A stretch of 64,000 bases of DNA. Origin: QUBU01 sp014337915 (GTDB taxonomy: Bacteria > Pseudomonadota > Gammaproteobacteria > Steroidobacterales > GCA-2729495). Position 1 is the stretch's first letter; each line of letters opens with the position of its first letter. A program made the translations under genes and the position numbers. A model generated the notes under the pieces. That model was not told the origin of the DNA, did no database searches, and saw only the letters and a list, made by a program, of their open reading frames with translations. This document shows positions 1 through 8,042 of the stretch, piece by piece. The DNA lies in the NCBI GenBank assembly GCA_030263395.1, contig SZOW01000008.1, positions 1 through 64,000 of the forward strand, in the 5' to 3' direction.

Positions 1-321
1 ATAGGAATCGACCTTGGCGCGTGCCGGGGGCTTGGTGCCGTAGCCGATGGAGGGGATGTTCTTGCACTCGCCATCGCCGCCGAACTCCCAGCCGTGGTAG
101 GGGCAGACGACGCAGCCATTGACGATGCGCGGCTGCGTCGGCAGTTCCCAGGGGCCGCTGAGGGAGCCGCCGCGATGGGTACAGGTGTCGCTCAGCGTGC
201 GGGCAACGCCCTCGCTGTCACGGAACACCGCGAAGTTCAGGCCGAGAACCTTGACCTTCTCGGGCTTGTCGGGACTCAGGTCCTCGCTGCGGACCATCGG
301 ATACCAGAAATTGATGTACAT
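1..321 (-). CDS. Rieske 2Fe-2S oxygenase alpha subunit, N-terminal part, cut by window edge
   Basis: This is the first ~107 residues of a Rieske non-heme iron oxygenase, which would hydroxylate or demethylate an unknown organic substrate using O2 and electrons from a reductase. The Rieske cluster motifs are both present: CTHRGG (C-x-H) and CPYHGWEF (C-x2-H). The catalytic iron domain lies outside the window. The ATG at 321 is preceded by a GGAGA ribosome binding site. It is a close paralogue of the broken gene at 1425-2631, with near-identical sequence over positions 1-107, so the pair is a tandem duplication. Substrate cannot be deduced. Confidence 0.9.
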   Translation of the reverse strand, partial: MYINFWYPMVRSEDLSPDKPEKVKVLGLNFAVFRDSEGVARTLSDTCTHRGGSLSGPWELPTQPRIVNGCVVCPYHGWEFGGDGECKNIPSIGYGTKPPARAKVDSY

Positions 322-472
322 AGCCGTCTCCTGCCAGAGGGTTTCTTGTTGGACGGGATTTTTATAGCAGACGACCCGATGCCTCGATCCCGTGGAATGT
401 ACCTACGAAAACCCCTGAAATTGCAGTACAAAACGCTGTTTTCATGTCCGATGCAGGATTACCATCTGCGCC

Positions 473-703
473 ATGGAAACACCCCTGAAGCAGCCCCGTG
501 GCCCGTTCCGCCGCTCGCGGAACAAGGTGATCGCCGGAGTGTGCGCGGGCTGCGCCGACTGGCTGCGCTGGGACCCGCTCGTCGGCCGCTTTTTCTTCTC
601 GCTGATCACCGTGATGAGTGTCGTGGTGCCCGGGATCATCGTCTACCTCATCCTGTGGACGATCATGCCGAAGCCGCCGGCCGGGGAGGCCACCGGCGAC
701 TGA
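473..703 (+). CDS. PspC-domain small membrane protein
   Basis: A 76-residue protein with the PspC domain signature: a basic N-terminus, then KVIAGVCAGCADWL and one hydrophobic segment (about residues 41-65) ending in LWTIMPK. PspC-domain proteins are inner-membrane components of the phage-shock envelope stress response. Stand-alone short versions are common and their exact role is often unknown. It sits between Rieske genes with no other psp gene nearby, so it is probably a monocistronic stress protein. The start at 473 gives the complete domain. Confidence 0.85.
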   Translation: METPLKQPRGPFRRSRNKVIAGVCAGCADWLRWDPLVGRFFFSLITVMSVVVPGIIVYLILWTIMPKPPAGEATGD

Positions 704-724
704 AATCGCCGCGATGTCGCCGAC

Positions 725-1348
725 TCAGCGCTCGCGACGCAGCCAGTAGCGGCCGACCAGCGCGCTGCGTCCCATGAACAGCGGCATGCCCGTGAGCAGT
801 TCGGGCCGGTAGGCACGCAGGACCAGCTCGGGCCCGAACAGGCGCTCGATGCGGTCGTGGGCAATACGGTTCGGGCCAACCGGCCAGCGGTCCCACCAGC
901 CGCGGCTGGCACAGTGCACGAGGATGAAGTCGCCGCCCGGTGCCAGCCACTGCAGCAGGCGCGCCTTGTACGCCGCATGCTGTGCGCCTGCCAGGCTGTG
1001 CAGGCAGCCGACGTCGAGAACCACGTCGAAGGGGTTTGGTGCCGCCCATGTGGTGACGTCTGCCTGGACGGCGGTGATGTCCAGCGCCTCCTTGCTGGCC
1101 TGCTCCGTGAGCAGGCTGACGGCCTGCGGCATGAAGTCCACGCCGGTGACGCGATAGCCGCGCTTTGCCATGTAAACCGAGTAGGTGCCGGCGCCGCAGC
1201 CGACATCGAGGGCCAGTCCGGGCGCAGCACGCGCGTCGAGCGCCTCGACCAGCAGGGCGGGCGGCTGCGCACGATGCCAGGGAAGATCCTCCGGCCGCTT
1301 TGCCCGGCCGTAGAGGCGATCGAAGACCTTGCGGCTCTGCTCACCCAT
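725..1348 (-). CDS. class I SAM-dependent methyltransferase
   Basis: A 207-residue methyltransferase of the Rossmann class I fold. The SAM-binding motif I is ALDVGCGAGTYS (about residues 48-59), followed by an acidic end of strand beta 2 (VTGVDFM) and motif IV-like DVVLDVGCLHSL. The domain is compact with no extra domain, resembling the methyltransferase_25/11 families. The substrate is unknown. The ATG at 1348 is preferred over the one at 1354 because GGAGG lies 7 bases upstream of it. It is probably a single gene, ending shortly before the end of the broken Rieske gene region. Confidence 0.85.
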   Translation of the reverse strand: MGEQSRKVFDRLYGRAKRPEDLPWHRAQPPALLVEALDARAAPGLALDVGCGAGTYSVYMAKRGYRVTGVDFMPQAVSLLTEQASKEALDITAVQADVTTWAAPNPFDVVLDVGCLHSLAGAQHAAYKARLLQWLAPGGDFILVHCASRGWWDRWPVGPNRIAHDRIERLFGPELVLRAYRPELLTGMPLFMGRSALVGRYWLRRER

Positions 1349-1424
1349 CGTCATCCCTCCGCAGATGAAACGGGGCCGGCACCGGTCTGCCCGCCGGCAC
1401 CGGCCCTTGCCGCATCTTAGCGCG

Positions 1425-2631
1425 TCAGGCGGCTTCGTCGCGGTCCTTGAGGTCGCGCTCCGCCCGGTTCTTCAGTAGTGGCACCGGGTCCAGTACCCAG
1501 TTGCCTGAAGTGCGGCGGCCCGGTGAGGGAATCGCATAGGCCTTGTCGAGGCCGTGGCGCCTGGTGAACTCCTTCCAGTCGATGCGCCAGCCGCGGTCAT
1601 CGAAGCTGCGCAGCCACTCGCGGTAGGTGGCGATGGCCTTGTCGGCGGGCATCAGCACCTCCTTCGACTTGCTGAGCGGCGTCATGGCCGGGTTGACCTC
1701 GAGCAGCAGTGCGATGTCCTGCCCGGCGATGACCTTGTTGCGCGCGTGGATCGGCGCATCGTTGTCCGGGTCGAGCAGGAAGTTGCGCATGTTGAGGAAG
1801 AATATCTTCGTCCTGTGCGCATCCACCGGCTGCTCGAAGAAGTACTGGCGAAACATCTTGTCCTCGGACAGGTTGATGTAGGTCGGCATGATGTTCGGGC
1901 CGTAGGTGCCGCCGCCGGCGAATATCCTGGTGCGCTGGGTCTTGGCATCGCCCCAGGGCGTATCGCTGTCCTTCGCGGTGACATGACCCCGCTGCGGCAG
2001 CGGCGGCGAGTCGAACTTGTGCATGAACCAGAAGCCCCAGCCCTGGCGGTGGTCCTCCACCTCGTACTCGTTCACCCGGTAGGTCTCGCGGTTGACGCCC
2101 TGGTGGCCGTGGGTCGGGTGTACGAATTCGTTGTGCGCCGGGTCGAGGCCGTTCTCGATGGAGCGCTCGTAGTAGTAGTTGACCTCGAGCACCAGCACCT
2201 GGTTGGCACGCCAGCCCGGCTGGCCGTACTCCTCGATCTGCAGCAGGGGCGGGCGCTCGCTCTCCGGCAGGTCGCCGAGGAACGCGAACACGATGCCGTA
2301 CTTCTCCACGGTCGGATAGGAATCGACCTTGGCGCGTGCCGGGGGCTTGGTGCCGTAGCGAGGGGATGTTCTTGCACTCGCCATCGCCGCCGAACTCCCA
2401 GCCGTGGTACGGGCAGACGATGCAACCGTTGATGATGCGTGGCTGGCCGGCGTTGGACCAGGCGCCGCCGAGGGAAGCACCGCGGTGAGTGCAGGTATCA
2501 CTGAGGACGCGCGCCTGGCCCTGCTGGTCGCGGAATGCCACCAGGTCGCAGCCAAGGACCCGCACCTTCTGCGGGATGTCCGGTGCCAGATCCTCGCTCC
2601 TGACGATGGGATACCAGAAGTTGATGTACAC
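1425..2631 (-). pseudogene. Rieske oxygenase alpha subunit broken by a 5-bp deletion frameshift
   Basis: A full-length Rieske oxygenase (about 400 residues if the frame is restored) in two reading frames. The N-terminal frame starts at a GTG at 2631 behind a GAGGAG site and carries CTHRGAS and CPYHGWEF. The C-terminal frame carries the mononuclear iron motif D-x2-H-x4-H (DPAHNEFVH) and ends DRDEAA. The frames break at 2359/2360, where five bases (cgatg, present at 45-49 in the paralogue) are missing. All other catalytic residues are intact, so this is either a very recent pseudogene or a sequencing/assembly error. It is a tandem paralogue of the partial gene at 1-321. Confidence 0.85.
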
Positions 2632-2694
2632 GTGCCTTCTCCTCGTGATGTTGCAGCAGGCGATTGCAGCCTGCCGGATTGCGGGCGCATGCAG

Positions 2695-2708
2695 ATGATC
2701 TGGATCAT
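2695..2708. promoter_or_regulatory. imperfect FNR/DNR-type palindrome
   Basis: ATGAT-CTGG-ATCAT is a perfect palindrome matching 8 of 10 positions of the FNR consensus TTGAT-N4-ATCAA. It lies 64 bp upstream of the minus-strand Rieske gene start (2631) and about 200 bp upstream of the plus-strand Rieske gene (2908). It could couple this oxygenase cluster to the FNR-type regulator at 4164, but matches of this quality also occur by chance. Confidence 0.4.
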
Positions 2709-2907
2709 CGGCAAGGCCCGGCGCATAGTGGCTTGTACGTAGCGAGCATCCCGTACGCCGCTGGCGGAATGCAGCAGGAGGCTGCAACCACGTTTTCGGT
2801 ATCGGCTGATGTACATCAGGGATTCCTGCGCCCGGCGCGGCGTAACTTCCGTCCCTGGGGCAGTCGCCCAGGCGGCTGTCGGGACCAACTGAACCAGGAG
2901 ATGACCA

Positions 2908-4044
2908 ATGCTTATCAACAACTGGTACGTGGCAGCCGCCGCCTCCGAAGTGCGCAGGGACAAGCCGCTGAAGGTACGCATGCTGGCCTGCGATTTCGTG
3001 CTGTTCCGTGACGACAAGGACAAGGCTGTCTGCCTGAGCGACGTCTGCTGCCATCGTGGCGCCTCGCTCGGCAGGGGCGAGATGAATGGCTGCAACGTCG
3101 TCTGTCCGTACCACGGCTGGGAGTTCGCCGGCGACGGCCGCTGCACCCTGATCCCCGCCATGGGCTCGGAAGTCACGATTCCCAAGCGCGTGCGGGTCGA
3201 TGCCTATCCGACGCAGGAAAAGTACGGCTGGGTATGGGTGTTCCTCGGCGACCTGCCCGAGAGCCAGCGCCCGCGCATCCCCGACCTGTTCCCCGAGTAC
3301 GACGATCCGGTCGGCTGGCACCGCATTCCCTACGGCTTCGAAGCCAAGACCAACTGGATGCGGTTCGAGGAGAACTCGCTGGACACGGCCCACACGCAGT
3401 TCGTGCACCGCCAGTTCGGTGCCAAGCGCACCCCCAAGCTGGAGAACTTCCCGCTGGAGGAATCCGAGTGGGGTGCACGGGTGACCCGCCGCAAGCCGGC
3501 ACCGAAGCCGGACCAGAAGAGCGGCGAAATGGCCAAGATGCTCAGTGAGGAGCGGCTGAATACCAGCGTGGCGCTGGAGTTCAGCCTGGTGGGCCTCTGC
3601 CATCGCATCCAGCCGACGTTCAAGGAAGGCATGACGCAGATCAACTTCACCGCGCGCACGCCGGTGGACCGCAAGCTGAGCCGCGCCATCGGCTGGCAGG
3701 CCCGCAACTACCTGAAGGAGCCGCAGTTCGACGCCGAGCGTATGGCGGGTATCCAGCTGGCCGTGGTTGAGGATCTCTCGGTGGTCGAGGACCTCAAGCC
3801 GCCGATCACGCCGGCGAAGCTCTCCGACGAGTTCCTCACCGAGACCGACAGCATGGAGATGGCTTTCCGCAAGCGCTGCTTCAAGTGGGCCGCCCAGGGC
3901 TACGAGATCGACCTCGACGAATACGAGCGCCGCAGCCAGACGGAAATGCTGGTGATCCCGTCGCCGGCCCGCCGTGAGGATCCGAAGAACTGGGTGCACA
4001 AGACGGTGCCGCTGAAGCCGGCCTCGAAGGAGTCGCGCGACTGA
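2908..4044 (+). CDS. Rieske 2Fe-2S non-heme iron oxygenase alpha subunit
   Basis: A 378-residue oxygenase alpha subunit. Rieske ligands are C47, H49, C66 and H69 (CCHRG and CPYHGW). The catalytic iron facial triad is D159-x2-H162-x4-H167 in NSLDTAHTQFVH. The architecture resembles VanA-like and other aromatic or alicyclic Rieske monooxygenases that need O2 and an external reductase. No reductase or ferredoxin partner is adjacent, though the ferredoxin at 7118 is nearby. It is more distant from the two minus-strand copies than they are from each other. Substrate is unknown. A clear ribosome binding site (GGAG) precedes the ATG. Confidence 0.92.
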   Translation: MLINNWYVAAAASEVRRDKPLKVRMLACDFVLFRDDKDKAVCLSDVCCHRGASLGRGEMNGCNVVCPYHGWEFAGDGRCTLIPAMGSEVTIPKRVRVDAYPTQEKYGWVWVFLGDLPESQRPRIPDLFPEYDDPVGWHRIPYGFEAKTNWMRFEENSLDTAHTQFVHRQFGAKRTPKLENFPLEESEWGARVTRRKPAPKPDQKSGEMAKMLSEERLNTSVALEFSLVGLCHRIQPTFKEGMTQINFTARTPVDRKLSRAIGWQARNYLKEPQFDAERMAGIQLAVVEDLSVVEDLKPPITPAKLSDEFLTETDSMEMAFRKRCFKWAAQGYEIDLDEYERRSQTEMLVIPSPARREDPKNWVHKTVPLKPASKESRD

Positions 4045-4163
4045 GGCGACGAGTCGCAGTACGTGCCGGGGGGAGGGCGGCGGCGAACCTGCCACGCCGC
4101 CGCCCTCCATGCCCGGTGGTAGGCTCCCGGTGCGTCCGGTAGCATCGCACCAGGAGGTTTCAC

Positions 4164-4943
4164 ATGGCAGGGCGCAAGTCCGCAGCGGCGGGCGGCGGCC
4201 GGACTGGTCCGCTGGCAGCACGACGGCGTAGCGCCGAGCCTGATGGCATCCTGCCCTGCAGCCGCTGCCAGGTTGCCGCCAGGTGCCTGCCCGGGAGTGT
4301 CCCGGAAGGCCAGATCGTGCAGGTGGAGTCCATGGTCACGCAGCAGCGCGTGCTGCGTGCCGGCGCGGTGCTGTTCCGCGCCGGCGAGGAGTTTTCCTCG
4401 CTGTTCGCGGTTCGGTCTGGCTGCCTGAAGTCCACGGTGATCGACGTGGACGGGCGCGAGCACATCCTCAACTTCCACCTGCCGGGTGAAGTCCTCGGCT
4501 TCGCCTCGATCTACCAGCGGCGGCATGCGGGCAACGCCATCGCGTTGACCACCTCCACGGTGTGCTACCTCTCCTTCAGTGAAGTGCTGCGGCTCTCGCA
4601 GCAGTTTCCCGAACTGATCCTCGGCCTGCTGCGCATTGCCAGCCGTTCGGCGCTCTACACCGGCCGCCTCACCGGTGACCACAACGCCGTGGTGCGCGTC
4701 GCCGCTTTCCTCAAGAGCCTGTCGGGCCGGCTCAGGGCGCAGGGCCGGCAGTCCTCGGAATTTTCCCTGGTCATGTCGCGCGAGGACATCGCCAACCACC
4801 TGCGGCTTGCACCCGAGACCGTCAGCCGGGTGCTGACCCAGCTGCGCCAGCAGGGCGTGATCAGCGCCCGGGGCAAGGCCGTGCGGCTGCTCGACGAGGA
4901 GCGCCTGCAGGGCCTCGCTGGCCCGATGCTCCCTTACGGCTAG
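4164..4943 (+). CDS. fnr: FNR-type oxygen-sensing transcription regulator
   Basis: A 259-residue Crp/Fnr-family regulator. The N-terminal cluster motif is C32-x2-C35-x5-C41, the same spacing as E. coli FNR C20/C23/C29, and C134 matches the fourth ligand C122, so an oxygen-labile [4Fe-4S] cluster is expected. A cyclic-nucleotide-binding-like beta roll follows. The C-terminal helix-turn-helix contains ETVSR (E218, S221, R222), the residues that read TTGAT half sites in FNR. AGGAGG precedes the ATG. It heads a group of NO-related genes (nnrS directly downstream), and an FNR-like box lies in front of nod at 9043. It is the likely anaerobic activator of this island. Confidence 0.93.
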   Translation: MAGRKSAAAGGGRTGPLAARRRSAEPDGILPCSRCQVAARCLPGSVPEGQIVQVESMVTQQRVLRAGAVLFRAGEEFSSLFAVRSGCLKSTVIDVDGREHILNFHLPGEVLGFASIYQRRHAGNAIALTTSTVCYLSFSEVLRLSQQFPELILGLLRIASRSALYTGRLTGDHNAVVRVAAFLKSLSGRLRAQGRQSSEFSLVMSREDIANHLRLAPETVSRVLTQLRQQGVISARGKAVRLLDEERLQGLAGPMLPYG

Positions 4944-4953
4944 GAATCCGGCA

Positions 4954-6075
4954 TTGGCACGGCTGTTCGAACCCTGGCGGCTGTTCTTTCCATCCGCGCT
5001 GCTGCTGGCACCGCTCAATGTGCTGGCCTGGCTGGCGGTGCGCCAGGGCATCGTCGACTGGCCCGCGGCTTCCGCGTCCTGGCATGGACGGGAGATGGTG
5101 TTTGGCTACAGCTTCGCGGTGATTGCCGGCTACCTGATCCCGGCACTGCCCTGGCGGCAGGTGGTGACGCTCTGGCTGCTGTGGCTGCTGGGGCGACTGG
5201 CGTGGATCGCCCCGCCCGGGAGCCTGCTGCCCTGGCTGCAGCTGCTGGCGGGCGCGGCCTTCCCGGCGACCGTGGCGATACTCGGCTTCCAGCGCTTCCA
5301 TGCGGTGAAGCGTGCCCGCAACCTGGCCTTTCCGGTGATCATGCTGGTGCTCGGCGTCGCCGGGGTGGCGACCTACGCGGCCGAGGTGGGCTGGTTGCCG
5401 GTGCCGGCGCAGAATCCGGCGGCACTGTCGGTGTACGTGGTGTCGCTGCTGGTGATGGTGATGGGTGGCCGCGCGGTGCCGACCGCGACCGTGGGCTCGC
5501 TGCGTGCACAGGGGCAGGTGCTGCGTGTCGTGCCGCGGCCACGGCTGGAGGCGGCCGGCATCGCCGGCATGCTGTCGCTGCTGGTGCTGGACATGCTGGG
5601 CCTGGGGCGCGCCGCGGGTCTGGTGGCGCTCGCCGTGGCGGGCGTGCTGGCGGCGCAGATGCTGCGCTGGCATAGCCTGCGCGTGCTCAACGATCCCGAG
5701 ACCTGGCCGCTGCACCTCGGCTTTTTCTGGCTGGGCCTCGGGCTGGTGCTGATTGGCCTGCAGCGCCTGGGCTTCATCCTGCCGCCGGATGCTGGGGCGC
5801 TGCATGCGCTGGCGGCGGGCGGCATCGGCACCGTTACGCTGGTCATGCTGCTGCGGGTTGCGCGGCAGCGCGCGGGCGAGCTCCCCGCCTCGCCGGCGCT
5901 GCTGCAGGCGCTGCAGATCGCCCTGGCGGTGGCGGTGACCCTGCGCGTTGCCGGCGGCTGGATCCTGCCTGGCCAGCGCGAATCCATGCTCTGGCTGGCC
6001 GCGCTGGCGTGGCTGGTCGCATTTGGCCTCGGCACCGCCGTGCTGCTGCCGGCGGCGTGGCGTCCACCGCGCTGA
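4954..6075 (+). CDS. nnrS: NnrS family membrane protein (NO response)
   Basis: A 373-residue polytopic membrane protein with about 10-12 hydrophobic segments. Family signatures are the HGREMVFGYSFAVIAGYL stretch (related to the HxHEMLFG motif, with H44 as likely metal or heme ligand) and MGGRAVPT. NnrS proteins are heme- and copper-containing membrane proteins made in response to nitric oxide that relieve NO stress. The likely start is TTG at 4954, 10 bases after the fnr stop, so it is probably co-transcribed with fnr. This supports NO handling as the theme of the cluster. Confidence 0.88.
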   Translation: MARLFEPWRLFFPSALLLAPLNVLAWLAVRQGIVDWPAASASWHGREMVFGYSFAVIAGYLIPALPWRQVVTLWLLWLLGRLAWIAPPGSLLPWLQLLAGAAFPATVAILGFQRFHAVKRARNLAFPVIMLVLGVAGVATYAAEVGWLPVPAQNPAALSVYVVSLLVMVMGGRAVPTATVGSLRAQGQVLRVVPRPRLEAAGIAGMLSLLVLDMLGLGRAAGLVALAVAGVLAAQMLRWHSLRVLNDPETWPLHLGFFWLGLGLVLIGLQRLGFILPPDAGALHALAAGGIGTVTLVMLLRVARQRAGELPASPALLQALQIALAVAVTLRVAGGWILPGQRESMLWLAALAWLVAFGLGTAVLLPAAWRPPR

Positions 6076-6189
6076 AATGCCAGTCTGGCTGCCTACGGAC
6101 ATTCCTTATTCCAATCAGGGCGGCTGCCCTGCAACATCGCCACAGATCCGCCACCGGCAGGTCCCGGTCCGGGCGGGGAGGAACCCGCG

Positions 6190-6606
6190 ATGATCCAGCG
6201 ACTTGGTCCGTGGCTGCGCTTCTGGGGCATGTTCGCCCTGTCATTCCTGGTGGCGACCATCGTGCTCATCATCGCCATCTGGCCATCGCGCGATCCTGGC
6301 GTCGTCGCCGACCTGCAGGCGCCCGAGTGCCAGGAGTGGCGCCAGCTCGCGGATGACGGCGGTCCGTATTACTACCCGGAACCCGGCGAGACTTGCAGGG
6401 GCATCCGTCTGTTCCGCTACGAGCAGCACCAGACACTGCGCACCGAGGCTGACTACGACGCCTTCCTGCTGAAGGAGGGTGCGCGCAGGGCACTGGTCAG
6501 CCTGGGCGCCTGGGCAGCATTCTCGGCGCTGATGTATGCGCTGGGCCTGTTCGCCAGGAAGGTCGTGGTCGCCATGCTCAACCGGAGCAGCCGCAGGACC
6601 GGGTGA
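6190..6606 (+). CDS. unknown two-TM membrane protein
   Basis: A 138-residue protein I do not recognise. It has an N-terminal membrane segment (about residues 12-31), a loop of about 65 residues with two cysteines that could form a disulfide if periplasmic, and a second membrane segment (about residues 103-127). GGGGAGG precedes the ATG. Its stop codon overlaps the start of the next membrane protein (TGATG), so the two are likely co-translated. Position between nnrS and fdxA hints at a link to NO or redox stress, but this is only context. Confidence 0.75.
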   Translation: MIQRLGPWLRFWGMFALSFLVATIVLIIAIWPSRDPGVVADLQAPECQEWRQLADDGGPYYYPEPGETCRGIRLFRYEQHQTLRTEADYDAFLLKEGARRALVSLGAWAAFSALMYALGLFARKVVVAMLNRSSRRTG

Positions 6607-7019
6607 TGCTGTTCGCGATCATCTTCGGCACGTTCGGTGGCGCCGTACTCGCCTTCCTTTCGGCACGCTGGCTGCTTACCCGGGCAGCCGACCGCTTCGC
6701 CACCCGGCCCGAGGGACGCAGCGCGATTTTCGTCTGCGGGCTGATATTCGGCGCGATATCGCTGGCGCCGGCAATCTTCCTCTCGGTCATGGCCGGTGGC
6801 ACCCTGGGCACGCGCATCGCCGAGGGTATTGCCGGTAGCCTGGGCATGGGCGGGTTCGTCGTCACGCTGGTGCTGGCGGTGGAGGTCGTGCTGGCCACTG
6901 TGGTCACCGTGATCGGCAACGTCATCATCGGCGCCGCTCTCGGCGTGCTGGTGGCCCGCACCGTGTTTGGCACCCCGCCAGCCCGCGGCCCCGGGCCGCA
7001 AGCCACTGGCTCCGGATAA
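6606..7019 (+). CDS. unknown four-TM membrane protein
   Basis: A 137-residue, very hydrophobic protein with about four membrane segments and glycine-rich helices. No domain is recognised. The ATG at 6606 overlaps the stop of the preceding gene by one base; a GTG at 6603 is an alternative. Together with 6190-6606 it forms a small membrane-protein pair directly upstream of the ferredoxin gene. Function is unknown. Confidence 0.72.
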   Translation: MLFAIIFGTFGGAVLAFLSARWLLTRAADRFATRPEGRSAIFVCGLIFGAISLAPAIFLSVMAGGTLGTRIAEGIAGSLGMGGFVVTLVLAVEVVLATVVTVIGNVIIGAALGVLVARTVFGTPPARGPGPQATGSG

Positions 7020-7117
7020 GGGATTTCCACCATCGCGCTGCCAGTGCCGGCGGCAGTAGCCTGTCCCCAGCAGGCAGGCCACGGCTGGCCCGGCCTGCCA
7101 GGACGAGGTGAAGCGCG

Positions 7118-7441
7118 ATGGCTCTGGTCGTCACCGAGAACTGCATCAACTGCAAGCACACTTACTGTGCGGACGTCTGCCCCGTGGATGCCTTCCGCGA
7201 AGGCCCGAACTTCCTGGTGATCAACCCGGACGAATGCATCGACTGCGGGCTCTGCGAGCCGGCCTGCATCGTCGGCGCCATCATGGACGAGCACGCAGTG
7301 CCCGGCCAGCTGCGCCCGTTCATCCAGCTCAATGCGCAGCTCGGCAATGTCTGGCCGAAGATCCGCGCCGGGAAGCCCCCGCCGCCGGATGCCGAGGAGT
7401 GGGACGGCGTGCCGGGCAAGCTCGCACTGCTCGAGCGTTGA
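7118..7441 (+). CDS. fdxA: 7Fe-8S ferredoxin (FdxA / Azotobacter FdI type)
   Basis: A 107-residue ferredoxin. The N-terminal half has C9-x2-C12-x4-C17-x3-C21-P and the second has CIDCGLCEPAC, as in Azotobacter ferredoxin I, which holds one [3Fe-4S] and one [4Fe-4S] cluster. The free cysteine that follows the CPVD motif in FdI is alanine here. The C-terminal tail (about 40 residues with a conserved W-x-K-I region) is typical of FdxA. It is a soluble low-potential electron carrier that could serve the nearby oxygenases or redox proteins. It converges with the MORN protein gene 10 bp downstream. Confidence 0.95.
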   Translation: MALVVTENCINCKHTYCADVCPVDAFREGPNFLVINPDECIDCGLCEPACIVGAIMDEHAVPGQLRPFIQLNAQLGNVWPKIRAGKPPPPDAEEWDGVPGKLALLER

Positions 7442-7451
7442 GCGGCAGGCC

Positions 7452-8024
7452 TCAGTAGAACGCGCCGGCGTCGTCGGTCTTGAAGTTGTGTTGCCGGACC
7501 AGCCGTCCGGCCTCGTCGAAGTATTCCCAGACGCCCGACCGCCTGCGGTTCATGAACCGGCCGCGCTTCCTGAGCTGGCCACTGGGATAGTAGAAATGCC
7601 ACAGCCCTTCGGGCCGGCCCTCGTGGTAGCGGCCGGTTTCGGCGAGGCGGCCGTTCTCGTGGAACTTCTCGTACAGGCCCTCGAGGTCACCGGCCCTGTA
7701 GTTGAGCCGCTCGTATAGCTGGCCGGTGGCATCGAAGCGTTCGAAGAGGCCGTCCGGCTTGCCCTCCCGCGAGCTGCCGCTCACCTTGAGCCGGCCGTTG
7801 TCATAGTAGATGCGCCAGGGCCCATCGCGTTCACCATTGCGGTACGTGCACTCGATCTCCAGCTGGCCGTTTGGATGATAGAACTCCCAGGGACCTTCCT
7901 CCTTGCCGTCCCTGAAGTTGCCTCTGAAGCCGATTTCGCCGTTGTCGTGGAGCCCTTCGGCCGGTCCGTCAGGCTGCCTGAAGCGTGACAGCCAGCGCTC
8001 GAGGTAATAGCGGAAGTTCAGCAT
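7452..8024 (-). CDS. MORN-repeat (MORN_2) protein
   Basis: A 190-residue protein built from about six repeats of 22-24 residues of the form NGQL-x-G-x-Y-x-x-G-x-x-x-GPW-x-x-Y, the MORN_2 repeat found in YwqK-like antitoxin-related proteins. No signal peptide is seen; an amphipathic N-terminus (YYLERWLSRF) precedes the repeats. Such repeats form extended beta-hairpin solenoids and usually bind partners or surfaces. It is the smaller of two adjacent MORN genes in the same direction (next at 8043-8828, 18 bp away), apparently a tandem duplication with different repeat numbers. Confidence 0.85.
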   Translation of the reverse strand: MLNFRYYLERWLSRFRQPDGPAEGLHDNGEIGFRGNFRDGKEEGPWEFYHPNGQLEIECTYRNGERDGPWRIYYDNGRLKVSGSSREGKPDGLFERFDATGQLYERLNYRAGDLEGLYEKFHENGRLAETGRYHEGRPEGLWHFYYPSGQLRKRGRFMNRRRSGVWEYFDEAGRLVRQHNFKTDDAGAFY

Positions 8025-8042
8025 GGCAGTGGTACCGTGGCG

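Noticed and set aside
1597..4221. Long minus-strand open frames (874 residues; also 9986-11482, 12731-14641, 15955-18018)
   Set aside because: They lie opposite clear genes, have low-complexity His/Gln/Arg-rich composition and no domain; they are GC-rich shadow frames. The real Rieske N-terminal frame is contained in the first and handled as the pseudogene 1425-2631.
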